Shown in pieces: positions 51,353-63,200 of a DNA stretch of 64,000 nucleotides. The DNA lies in NCBI GenBank assembly GCA_022577435.1, contig JAKOON010000009.1, positions 9,768,911-9,832,910 on the forward strand, in the 5' to 3' direction. The notes below the pieces were generated by a model. It made no database searches, had not been told where the DNA came from, and saw only the letters and a program-made list of their open reading frames with translations. How positions within the stretch are numbered: position 1 is the first letter of the stretch; each line of letters starts with the position of its first letter. Position numbers and translations under genes: made by a program. This DNA is from Embiotoca jacksoni. Taxonomy: Eukaryota; Chordata; Actinopteri; Embiotocidae.

Positions 51353-53275
51353 GTTTGAGGAGAGTTGGACTGGATTTAAACACAAACACCCCCCCCCCCC
51401 CCCACAGCTGCCAAATCAAACTCAGATATTCAACAATATTGGCTTTGTTCTTATTTTTCCTTCCAGAAATAAGAAACACACATGCTAGAAAACACTTTGA
51501 GGTTGCACTAACTGCCACATGACCTTGCCTTAAAAGACCACTGATTTTAGTTTTCAATTCTAATTGAATCTTGTAAAACAGGTTTGAGTTTCCGTTACGC
51601 GTAACGGCACCGGACGGTCAACATGCACGTTAACAGTTTGACATTTTTCTGAGAAGCCTCTAATATTCTGTTTCTGTTTTAAAGCCTGTTACTGACACTG
51701 TAAGTGACGAGAATACATAAATACACCGAAATCATTCAGATGACCCTTTGAGGTAGTTTCCTGTCATGCTCCATGCTAATACTTTAGCACATACTGTGCT
51801 TACAGACTTCCAGCTGTTAGAAAGTGTTATAGATAACAAGTTGAACTTTACAGAACGTGTGATGGTGTTTTTAACTAACATGTACTCACCAAAATTAAGA
51901 GGCAATCACCAGCACTATCAGGATTATGTTCAGTTAAAATGTTACCACAGGACACACGGGTGAAATATGTTTTTGCTCATTAAAAGTAAGTCTTTTTGGA
52001 CTTATGTTGGCACCCAAAATATCAAACAACCCGGATGGTTTTGGCTTTATCTGCCCGGGTTTTCAGATGTATGTAGTCAGAGATTTCCACTGCTATCCTA
52101 ATGAAATGCAGAAGTAAGGAATACTTTAGTGCTTAAAACTTTGAAAAATCCTGTTTAACATTTTCTAAATTGTGTGATGACTGATGACCGATTGTGTGGA
52201 ATAATTCGCAGACCTCTACTGTCTACAGCTTACGCAGAAATTATTTCTCTGATACGTCATCACTCGGGCTACTAAAACCTATCCTCGGTAAATATTTTCG
52301 CTTTTGTAAATTGGGTGAATTGTCCCTTTAATACAGCAAACCCTAAAGAATTAGCAGAGAACAAGTGACGAATGATCTGCTGGGACCACGAAGATGAAAT
52401 CTGAATAACCTTATGGATAAATTAAACTCCCCCAAAGTATTCCTTTTAAGGGTTTATAAGCTACAATGTAAACTCCTAATTTCATACTACTTTTGTGCCA
52501 TTGGCAGTGACAAACAGGCTGGCGGGCACCTGGCAGTTGGTTACATGACACAGTACTGTACAGCAGACGCAGTGATGAAGTTCAGGTTCAATAATATCAG
52601 TGATTTGACAGACACCCGTAGACAGGAGACAGTTACCCTTCGCCATTCCCTCGACCAGTAATATTTGGGCGAGCTTCTCCTTTTTGAACGAGGACCAAAT
52701 CCCTGTCGTGGACTGTGTGCGACGCACTGGACAACGCCCGGAAGGTTTAACTGTGTCCAGACCTTTTTGTCAGGAAATGTTGACATTTGTGCGATGTGAC
52801 AGCATTACTCCTTCCTTTCTTTCCCCTTGCCTACGATTTTCTGACTTGTTGGTAATAAATGTTTGTCCCCCCCAAGCACTGTTTAATTTTCATCTGAGCA
52901 TTTCAGGAACAACTTAAAGAATGAAATGTGAGCAGGATTGAGAGTTTGAGCTTGTTAACGGGTCCCCTTGCGCTCACTCTGGATTTACAGTCCTGCCGGA
53001 GCTTTTATAACAAATGGAAAGCTGACACGGTAAAGAATGGATATATGGATCGAGGATATTCTGCAGGACAGGAAAAGAGTTTTTGAAATAGAGGGGTTTT
53101 GTTTTTTTTTCTTATAATCTGTGTATATTCATTATTACAGTTAAATATATATATATTTTTTTTAAATGAAGACAAGGAACACTAGAGCCACACTGAGAGT
53201 AAATGTCTTTCCGTGTCCGATAGTGGATGTGTTGGTTTATTGTGAGTAATAAATAGCTGGTGTTGATGCATGGCC
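51353..53275 (+). other. dtnbp1: dtnbp1 3' UTR (approximate end)
   Basis: This is noncoding sequence after the dysbindin stop. A C15 run lies at 51389-51403. Candidate polyadenylation hexamers AATAAA occur at 52854-52859, followed by TGTTTGT, and at 53248-53253. Which one is used cannot be decided here. Open frames in this stretch have no recognisable product. Confidence 0.5.
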
Positions 53276-53558
53276 GTGTACTTTAAGGTTATGAAGAGCT
53301 TCAGAGCCAGTCTGCACACACGCTGTGCATAGAGTCAGACGGTCTGTGTTAATCGGACATAAGAGCTCACCTCATTCTGTATCTTCTTATAGATCCTGAT
53401 AATGCCAACGTAAGGCCCATTTGCAGCTTTTGTTTGCTGAAACCGGTTTCTCACTGCAGTGTTTTGACATTTGTACTGTCATAAAACGGTCAGTTCACCT
53501 AAATTACACATTTTGTCATTTACCTCCAGCTGAATGGAGACACAGGTAATTTTGGCTT

Positions 53559-53579
53559 CCCCCCCCCCCCCCCCCCCCC
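53559..53579 (+). repeat. Poly-C run, 21 bp
   Basis: An uninterrupted C run downstream of dtnbp1. Confidence 0.95.
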
Positions 53580-54462
53580 AGGATTCAAAAAAGCATCCAG
53601 GACTTTTTCGCGAAGTTTTTTTTTTATTATTGTTGCGATTTAAAATGCTTGATTTAGCAGCAGATTTTCTCAAATAATGCGAGTTTTGAGTGAGTGTTTC
53701 CTGTGAAATTGCGGGACTTTGAAAAAATTGCAAACCGAGAAAGAATAATGCGTTTTTGTTTTAAGCACTACCTGATAACGAAATAAATATGTAATCACTT
53801 CCTTTGAAGTGCTGCATGTCACAGAAATATTTAGTTCTATCTTTTTTTCTTTTTTTTTTTAACTTTAAAAACCATTAAGCTAAAAGTTACCCAAAAAAAA
53901 TCATTAAAGTGACAGCTTTACAGAAAAGACTGTCTGTGACTAATGCGGAATACGACGACGACATCAACTGCCAAAATAAGAGCTTAAGATGCTTTTCAAT
54001 TCATGTTAATTCAACACAAAGGCCTACTGTATGCACAAAACCAAAGTGCAGTCTCTCACGACTTGTGAAAACGTGTACCAAATTATTTTAGCACACAGTA
54101 ATATATAATCACTTCCATTGACAATAAGCATGTAATTAGAAAATTTGAACGTGAAGATCACATTTCCCGCGAACACCGTCACTTTCGGTTCTCCCGCTCG
54201 AGTTAAGAGAAAAAAAAACCCACCACGACATGTACTGTATATAAATGAACAGCTTTGAGTCGCAAACTGCAGCAGCATTATTTTAAACTGCACTAATACT
54301 CCCACATTACTGAGAAAATACCAAATTTGTCCCCCCAATATTGAGTAGAAAATATGTCAGATATACTCTCCTTCTATGAACGCCATCAAAAGTTCTGCCG
54401 CCTGTTATATGCTGGTTATCTTCAATATATTTCCCATTGTTCAGGAAAACCTAATTGTGTGA

Positions 54463-54486
54463 CCCCCCCCCCCCCCCCCCCCCCCC
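54463..54486 (+). repeat. Poly-C run, 24 bp
   Basis: An uninterrupted C run just before the 54576 inverted repeat. Confidence 0.95.
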
Positions 54487-54575
54487 GACTGCCACCACAC
54501 CCAACCAACCGGTGCTTAGCCTCTTGACAATTCACACAATGTTGGACCTTTCCGTTTGATCAGAAAACAGCTGTA

Positions 54576-54687
54576 ACGTCGCTCTGCTCTAAACCACCAG
54601 ACTCTTATTAATAAAAAAAAAAAAAAACAGTTGTTTTAACGTGTAGAAAACGGAATTTGAGTCTGGTGGCTTTAATCGGAGCGACGT
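54576..54687. repeat. Inverted repeat with 29-bp arms
   Basis: The left arm 54576-54604 (ends CTAAACCACCAGACTC) and right arm 54659-54687 (starts GAGTCTGGTGGCTTTAATCG) are reverse complements with about four mismatches, around a 54-bp A-rich loop. It is probably the core of a small MITE. Confidence 0.75.
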
Positions 54688-54834
54688 GGGCCTATGGGTA
54701 GGTAGCCTAACGTCCCGTAATACAGACATATTAATATCTGTCGGTGATATTTATCAGTGATCCTTGAGGTTTGTAGGTTTCCCAAGTGAAGATACTAAAG
54801 AATGCAAAGTTTATCCTGGTGAGAATGTCGAGTG

Positions 54835-55800
54835 GGAAACCATATAATTACATTTTTATGACATTTTGGATGACGTACTATATTATGATATTTTTTGACG
54901 GTTTGGACTACATACTATACGATGACATTTTCATCAAACTTTGGACGACATACTATGCTTTGACATTTTTATGACACGTTGGACGACGTACTATACTAGG
55001 ACATTTTTTTTTTTTACATTTTGGAGGACACACTATAGTATGACGTTTTTATGACATTTTAGACAACAGACTATAGTATGATTTTGTTGAGTTTTTGGAC
55101 GAGAAACTAGGGTATGACATTTTTACGACAGTTTTGACTTCATAATATTTATTCTATACATTCGATACTATGGAAGATTTTGCTGAACTTAAACACGGAT
55201 TTGATTATATAGAAGTGACATCTGTATTGGATATACATGTTTTCCTTCCAAGAACGCCCTGCTGATACAGGAACGTAGGGTCAGCTAGGGTCAACTGCAG
55301 ATCAGTTGCATAAGATGAATTTTTCTCCGACAACATACTATAGTATGATAATTTTTTTTACATTTTGGACGACATACTATAGTATGACTTTTTGATGAGT
55401 TTTTGGACGAGAAATTAGGGTATGACATTTTTCGGACACTTTTGACTACGATACATTGTATGAAATTCTTTTGACATTTTGGACAACATTCTATACCATT
55501 AATTTTTTTTTTTACATTTTGAAAGATATACCATAGTATGACATTTTGGACATTTTGGACGACACACTATAGTATGACTTTTTTAAAAAAAAAATATTTT
55601 GGGCGAGATCTTTGACTTTCAATATGTATTTCATATTTTGGAGGACATGCTAGAGTATTACTTTTTTTTTTTTCAAATTTTGGACAACATGCTATAGTAT
55701 GACTTTAAGACATTTTGGACGACTTTATAGAGTATGACTTTTTTGTCACATTTCGGACGACATTGACTTTGCATTGTCATGCATATGAGTTTTTGATATA
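54835..55800. repeat. Degenerate tandem repeat with palindromic CTATAG core
   Basis: A unit of roughly 40-55 bp recurs many times: GACATTTTTATGACATTTTG, then GACGACATACTATAGTATGA. The palindrome (C)ATACTATAGTAT(G) is intact or near-intact at about 55032, 55071, 55336, 55371, 55563 and 55690. Units differ by substitutions and T-run length. No coding sequence. Confidence 0.8.
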
Positions 55801-56660
55801 CTTTGGACATGACATTTTTTGGACATGACATGCATGGCTCTAGCTGGAATCAAAACAATAACCTTCTGACTGAGAGGCACCAGCACTGACCACTGCACCA
55901 GTGATGACATGCTATAAAGTATTATTTTGATAACTTTTCATCCCAAACATGTTAAAAGTGAACTTTACTCAAATTAATTTTAGGTCACTTTTTGGACTTT
56001 TTATGACTTTTCTTTGAATATTTTGGACAACATACTTTGGATATTTTGGATGACTTTTCATGCCTTTTTGGAGTATGACCTTTTTCTGAACTGACATGCA
56101 TGCCTCAAGTTACTTCTCACAGTGAAGCAACTGCTCTAACACCACTGTGTCGTATGGTGATGGTGAATCAACTTTTAGTGAAGTTGAAACATTTGGAGAT
56201 ATTGAAAAAGTTTAGCATACACTACACATTACAGGAAGATATTTAATATCACTGCAGATCCCCTTGAAAACATGTATATCTACTATCCAAAGAATGTCTG
56301 CGGCAATTTTGGTCACATTTGAATGAATATTTGTGGACGGTGGAGTTATAGGTTGAGGTGAGCCAAAGATTTGTCACAATGCTGTCCAGCTCCTAGGAAG
56401 GTCGGTGGCGCAGTGTTTAGTACTGCTGCCTCTCAGCCAGAAGGTTTGGGGTTCATGACTTTGTCATGACTTTAAAAAAAATTATACTATAGCATGTCAT
56501 CCAAATTATGAAAAAAAAAAGTCATACTACAGCAAATAGTGACCTAACAGTCATGTTTAGGTCACTTTTTGGACGTGCTATAGAATGACTTTAATATCAT
56601 GACTTTTGGGTCACTTTTTGGCCGCCACGCCACGGGCACACCAATCGACGAAAACAAATT
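55800..56660. repeat. Composite repeat block: satellite remnants with tRNA-like modules
   Basis: Remnants of the GACATTTTGGAC unit alternate with three modules resembling a fish SINE head. One is on the plus strand at 56401-56455 (GGTGGCGCAGTGTTTAGTAC, then TGCTGCCTCTCAGCCAGAAG). Two are on the minus strand at 55833-55903 and 56094-56153. The module AACTTTTCATCCCAAACATG (55930) recurs at 56670. Confidence 0.6.
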
Positions 56661-57095
56661 CTCACGATAACTTTTTAATTCCAAACATGTTAAAAGGGCA
56701 CAGACTCAATTTCAAGTCGGTCAGACAAAATCTGGAGGAGTTTGTTAAAGTACAACTTGTGTGAATCGGCAAAAATGGCGACTAAATTCAAAATGGCGGA
56801 CTTCCTGTTGAGTTGACGTAATGGTGCAGTGTAACTTTTTTGTACGTCTAGGTGTGATACACATGTCCACCGAATTTCGTGCATGTAGGTAAATGGAGCC
56901 GCCGCCGGGGCATCTGTTTAGGGGCCGGCAGCGAGCCATTTGGCCACGCCCACTCGCGACACAACTAAAATTAAAAAAAATTTCGCCGGGAGAGACGGGT
57001 GTACTGACTTTCATGAGTTTTTGAGTACGATAAAGCCTCCAGAAATGCAGTTGTTTACAGAGAATCATAATCGCCATCGGTGCTCGGGCCCTAAT
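56660..57095 (+). mobile_element. Dispersed element ending in CTAAT
   Basis: A GC-richer block including AAATGGCGACTAAATTC, TTGGCCACGCCCACTCGCG, CGCCGGGAGAGACGGGTG and an end ATCGGTGCTCGGGCCCTAAT. It looks like a repeat common in fish genomes. The terminal CTAAT followed by T fits the CTRRT end of Helitrons, but no 5' TC end or hairpin was confirmed. The upstream limit is uncertain. Confidence 0.45.
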
Positions 57096-57184
57096 TATAA
57101 AAGATCCGTAAAATAATTATTTCTTGCAGTCATGTCAAAAGTCTGCACACAGAGAGACACACAAACAGGTCGGAAAGAAATGAC

Positions 57185-59587
57185 AGTGAATTGTCGGTAA
57201 GTTTTTATTAAACCTTAAGTACAAACTGCAAAAGTAAAAAACTGTCAATATAACCAACATGAGACTCTCTTTCCGAATGGAGGGAAAGGCCGAGATACGG
57301 CACTAATAAATTAAGTCACCAGAGACCCCACTGTGAGCAAGTAGTTTATACTGTAGAAAATGGAAGAAACAAAACAATAAGAGAACTGAAAAACAAAGAA
57401 AAAAAAAAATCCCATCTGAATAAAATATATTGTAAGGCCATAAAAACTTGACAACCACATTTTTTTATGTTGAAAACACCCGACTTGGTATTTCATTAAA
57501 TAGTCCTAAAACAGTTCAGTCTTCTGCAAGGGACAACAACCAACAAACTGGATTATAGGATTTTTTTTCCTTGACAGTCACCACTGGCAAGCTCAGTGCA
57601 ACATGAGTAGCTACTACATTTTTGTTGAATTTTCAGTAATGAAAATGTAAAAACCCATTTTTTTTTTTTTTTTTTTTTTGTGAACATATCTTTTTTTCCC
57701 TTTTCTTTAAAAAAGTAAAGCTAAACAAACAAAACTAGGTTGGGGGGCAGTCATTGGCTACTCAATATCTTCTTTCTTAGTGATATAAGCAGCACTTAAA
57801 ATTTTTATACACATTTACCAGAGCAACCCTGTAAGCGTCAAACTCACATGGATGAAGAAAGGGAAATGTAAGGCTTTTTCTTCATCAAGCACCCTCCTCT
57901 GGAACATCTTCTCTCTTCTCTATTCCTTCCTTTCTTTCTTACTTAACCCCATGAAAAAGGCTCAAGTATTTAAAGAAATTTACAGGATTATGTACAAAAA
58001 AAGTTGATGTTTATTTGTGTTGGATTTTTTTCCTCTCTCTAAAAATCACTCATAATATATCTGGAAAAGGGAAAAAAAATGCAAAAGCCAAAAAACATAA
58101 GACAATAAAAGAAAAAAAAAAGAAAAACAAAACTTGGATTTGATATTTCACATTTTACACGCTTTGACTAGTGGCTCTACTTGAAATAACACATCAGATC
58201 AACAAAAGTAAAAAAACAAAAAAACACAAAATAATAATAATAATATAATATAATAATTAATGTTTACTGGTACAGATGAAACAAGAGGACTGGAAGAATG
58301 GAATGTTAACACGATTGCACATCTAGAACCAGAAAAGCCTGAGAGCCTTTCTGCCCTGTGGGGTGGGGTTGCGGGAGCTATCAGTTAGCCGTTAGCAGGC
58401 GCCAACCCCCAGATTTATACTTTTTTGTGTTGTTATACAGTAATTATAACCAACAGCACCAATAAAAAATGGATCTCCTCACTAAGTATCAGGCACCGTT
58501 TTTCACTTGCTAGCAAAGAAGGGAATCCCTCCATACTACCAGGAAGTGAGGTGAGCGGTGACCTTTCACAGGTCAAGCAGCTGTAGCTCTGCTCCTCTCA
58601 CATCCACCAATGAACAGAAACATCCACAATGAGAAAAAAACAAAAAAAAATATACAGAAAACTTCTCGCAAAAAAAACAAAAAAAACCAACTAGCAAAAA
58701 CAAAGCTAAAATTCAAAATAGAACTTGGAAAAAAAAAAACCTAGCCAACCAACATTATACCAACATCGTCTGTCTTTCAAGTTTTTACCTTGCATCGCCA
58801 ACCCTTAAAAACAAAATATGCAGGAACTGCATCAAGAACGCATAAAATCAATAGAAAAAGGAGTCCTCTTCCTCATACCGAGGACAGAGAGAAACTTTGG
58901 GTAACTACTTGATGTCATTTTCATTTCACAAAACCGGGGAGGAGGGGGGAAAAAAAAAATAAAATAAAGGCCGCCTTTTCATTCGTCCCATGTTCACAGC
59001 TGAGTGACGCGTTTTAAGAAGGGATGGGGTTCAGTCTCAGGAGCGAGGGGAGGGCAGGAAAGAGTGATGCAAGAAAAAGGTAACAAATGTAACCCATTTC
59101 AGTTAAGGAGGGATAAAGGGTAAAAAAAAAAAAAAAGGGCCCGTCAAGTCTTCTTGTGAACGTTACACTTAATGCTTGTAAAGTTGACTCGAGGAGGGGC
59201 GGGGCGGGGGGTGCTCTAAAATCATCCAGAATAAAAACAAATTCTTCTTTCACACTAGTGCAAAAAAGACATCTTGCTTTTCTTTTTTCCTTTTTTTTTC
59301 TTTTCTTTTTTTTTTTTCCTTTTTTTTTTCTAATAAACAAGCCTGTCATACTAAGGGAGAGGTGAATATTTTTGGAGATGGGGACTGAGGTCAGGTGAGG
59401 GGATTTTCAAAGCTCAAAAACAATGAATCTGCAATATCGAGTGGCGGAGGATGGATGGATCCCGTTTAATGTAAAGAAAAGAACAAAACGAGGGAGCTGC
59501 GGAGGGTTACAGGCGTTGGAGGGGTGGTATGGAACGTGGGCACAGCACACAGGGCGGCGATGTCGAGGCGTCCCCCCCCTCCCCCCC
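57185..59587 (-). other. jarid2: jarid2 3' UTR
   Basis: This noncoding stretch follows the jarid2 stop. It is strongly T-rich on the transcribed strand, with many T runs. A minus-strand AATAAA (plus-strand TTTATT at 57204-57209) sits where the long homopolymer-rich UTR ends. An alternative hexamer is at 58010-58015 and would give a shorter UTR. The exact ends are inferred. Confidence 0.6.
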
Positions 59588-59839
59588 TCAGGACACCGCC
59601 GCGGCCTTGGGTATGTGGCTGGAGGACAGGCGTGCCAGGGACACCTCTACAGTGGCCCGTTTTCGGGGGCCTCGCTTGGCCGGCGATGCTTTGGCAGAGC
59701 TTAAGCCGTGGCAGGGGTCCCCGCCTCCTTCGCTGACAATGACTCCTCCGCCAACGGCAACGGCGACGGCGACGCCACCACCTCCATTCTTTAACATGGC
59801 CCGTCCACACACCTGATTCACCAAACTGTTGATTTGCTC
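59588..59839 (-). CDS. jarid2: jarid2 terminal coding exon
   Basis: The acceptor is atcccatccag and the stop is TGA at 59590-59588. It encodes EQINSLVNQVCGRAMLKN, a low-complexity Gly/Val/Ala stretch, then SPAKRGPRKRATVEVSLARL and a short Ser/Ala tail. The KRGPRKRATV block matches the JARID2 C terminus. The GGGG/VAVAVAV stretch comes from short GC-rich repeats and is likely lineage specific. Confidence 0.95.
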   Translation of the reverse strand, partial: EQINSLVNQVCGRAMLKNGGGGVAVAVAVGGGVIVSEGGGDPCHGLSSAKASPAKRGPRKRATVEVSLARLSSSHIPKAAAVS

Positions 59840-60231
59840 CTGGATGGGATAGGCACATAAATCAATCAATTTAAATGGTTTTTATTTTAATAAGACCTAA
59901 AATATTTGGAAAATAGTTTCTTTAAAATGCAGGAGCAGATTTGGAGGAAAGACTTGAGCAGGTACAATTAGAGTATTTTAGCAGAAGCAAGATTTTGGTT
60001 TCTGGACCAGATTAGATTGCAATATGAAAAGCAGGCAAGAAAAATAAAGAGTATAAAGACAAAAATACTTAATTTGCTGATTATAGCGGCAGATATGGTT
60101 TTGTTTTAGACAGAATACACATGTTCTCTCCAGCTCAGTTATTACTCTAAAGAAATTATTATTTTTGCAGTTGAGGCATGACATTACTCCCAAGTGAGAT
60201 CTTTTGAGTTTATACAATCTCTTTCATGCTG

Positions 60232-60282
<51 letters not shown>

Positions 60283-63200
60283 ACATAAACACCATCATGG
60301 TGAATAATCTGCTCTCTAAAACCAAGCTGATGTCTCCCTCTTCTGGACAGACAGACAACTGAACCAGAGTTTAAATCAAAATGTGTCAGTTTACCTCGTC
60401 GTATCGATACATCATCTTAAGGCCTCTGCAGGATTTGTGCTTCTCCACGTAGCGCAGGGCACACTCCAGACAGAAGACCACGTTGTCAGTCTCCTGAACC
60501 ACCTGCGCAGACAGAGACAGAAACAAAGAAGTTACAACACAAACCGGGGACTCGGCTCAAGAGAGTGAGGACTCGGATAAATCATTTAAATGTCTTCCAT
60601 TCCTACTGTACGATGCCACTGGCAAGTCGTAACCGGGTTTGCATATATTACAACAGTACGGCGTTCATTTCAAGTGCAGTGCTGAAAAATGTAATCAACT
60701 TTAATAATTTAAGATGCTTTTAAAAGCTTCGAGTCATAAAACGCACCAGGAATGAAGTAAAATAATATGAGAATATTATTATATATAACAGGTGTAGTTA
60801 GTGTGCACGGTAGTCTATATAAGCTGGATGTGTTTACAGGGAATAAACATAATACCTACAAACCAATACAAATTATAGCCACTCTTGCAGGATTGATGAT
60901 TTCATGTATAATTTGTTACGCCAATCTTTCTTGGAAAAATGAAACAAACCCATGTCATGTATGACAAGCGCTCGCGTTACAACCGTAGTGTTTACACTCA
61001 CCATGGACAGGTAGCAGAGATGCTGACAGATTTGGCAGCGTCTCTCCGAGGACTCGAGTGCAAGCCATTTGCCGCGGGGCTTCTTGCGTCCCTCGCCGGT
61101 AGCCAGGCTACCATCGTGTGTGCCATAGCGGGCAGAGGAGAGCAAACCTGCGTTGTAGAGTTCCTTACGTTGGCGCATCTCTATGTTCCTATTGGACGAG
61201 AGAGATGCTCGTTAAGTTAAGATCATGAAAACCTTTGCTGCTGTTGAGTAGAAACTATTGTGCGTTAAACTGGATGTTTGTTATGGCTCCGGGAAAACCG
61301 GGGACAGCGAAACCTCCTCTATTAAAAGTTTGCAGAGGATGACGTTCAATACGATAATAACGCTGACTGAAAATATAAATAAACTACGCCTAACTTAGGT
61401 GACTGAGCTGCATAACATTGTTTCACTTTAAGTTTGAATTCCACTTTTTTTTTTAAGGTATTATTATACTTTCACACAGCAGTACATTTGGTCTTTATGA
61501 GATAAGTTAGACCACAATAATTGGCATAAGATAAGCACAGAAAATGAGGTGCCTAATGGCCACAAGCACAGTTACTGAACTGATTTCAAAAAATATCAAG
61601 CACACTACTTTTAAAAGGGTCACTGAATACCAAACTACATTTTGAAGTGCTGATCTTTATGATGACATCTTGACAGACTTTGGATTATGTTGTGTATGAG
61701 TGTGTATGTGTGCACTACTGTATCATACCTGAGGTCTTTGAGTAGGGCGGAGATGGTGGTGAGAAGAAGGCCATTGTCCCTCTTGGACTCAGCTGTGGCG
61801 ATCTGATACAGTAGCTTCTCCATGGAGAAGGGTTTGGCTATACAACGACATTTCAGGTCCTGCGCAAGAAAATCAGAACATCATCAACAGACAGTTTATA
61901 TTGATATATTTCTATGGGAAAATCAAAAACACAACTCCTCCCCCACCCACCCACCCCCCAAACATCAGCCATTTATTTAACTAGTTTTGTCCATCTTTTA
62001 ATAGTTTACACGCATACAAATACAAGGTGTGGACTGATGTGCTCCAACAATGCTGATCATCTCCTTCGCTGTGTACAAATGAAATTGTTTGCGGTCGACT
62101 CAGATCAGTATTTGTTGCCCTCTCCTGTCATTCGTAAGTCAAAATGTTTATTTGGAGGAAAAATGTTTCAGGAAGTGCACCACAGTGCAGCACATTGTAT
62201 GAATGTCATATTACCCTTGAGGGCAATCTTGGTGTCACATGAATACAATGGTATTGCTGAAGGTATATGTTCTTCCATCACCATAATGCCCCTAATGACA
62301 ATGGGAAACATTTCCCTCTCTTCTATTACGGCTATAATGAGGTCCAATAGTCCAAAGGCTTCCTCATGATCACAAAAAAAAAATCTAAATATGCCCCCCC
62401 CTAAGGAGAGTTAGAGCTGCAATTACTCCTTCAAGTTCAACATGTTGGCTGATTAGAGAATCAAGCTGGAGGTTCTAAGTTCATTTCTTCATTTCAGTTT
62501 CAATCAACTTGACATAAATCAGAGCTTTAACGGGTGCAGTCCACAGGGGCCGGCGCTGTGAGGAATTACGACGCCGGAGTGAAAAAGAAACCCACTATGA
62601 TTTAAAATCCGTCTTTATCTGTTTAACATGGATGGCCCATTGTGTTGCTCTGCCCACGTTGATTTATGTGCTGACCTTTGCGGCCTGGTAACCCAGGTTC
62701 ATCCAGTGTGGTGTGGCAAAGTGCACCGTCTCTGACACGCTGTAGCCACAGCACACTTTAGAGACAAAGGCACCGGGGAAGCAGACCACAAACTGGCCAC
62801 TCCGCTGGACCGTACGGTGAACCTTGATGCCTTCATGGCACAGCACCTCCGGAGAGATCTAGAAGATAAAACAGTGAGTGAGAGAGAGAGATACAGCAGT
62901 GTTTACATTTGTGAAACTGTACATTTTTGGTAATGAAGTGGGTTGACAAAAACACCACACTGAAAAAAAAAAAACACTTACCATGACATTCTTCTCCAAC
63001 ATTTCTAGTCCTGGGGTGCCATTGGCCTGAAGCAGTGTATGGACCACCTTGTCCAGCTTAGCCTTCTCCTCAGCAGGGACAGAATACCTGTCGGAGGAAC
63101 ACGCACACATCAGCACACACAGACTCAAACTGTTTTTGTTTTTTTTTCCCCATTGGCTTTCCTAGCTCATTTTACATATATTTATATATATATATTTCCA

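Noticed and set aside
59423..59816. Plus-strand open frames of 70-95 codons at the jarid2 3' end
   Set aside because: They are antisense shadows of the jarid2 terminal exon and its GC-rich repeat.
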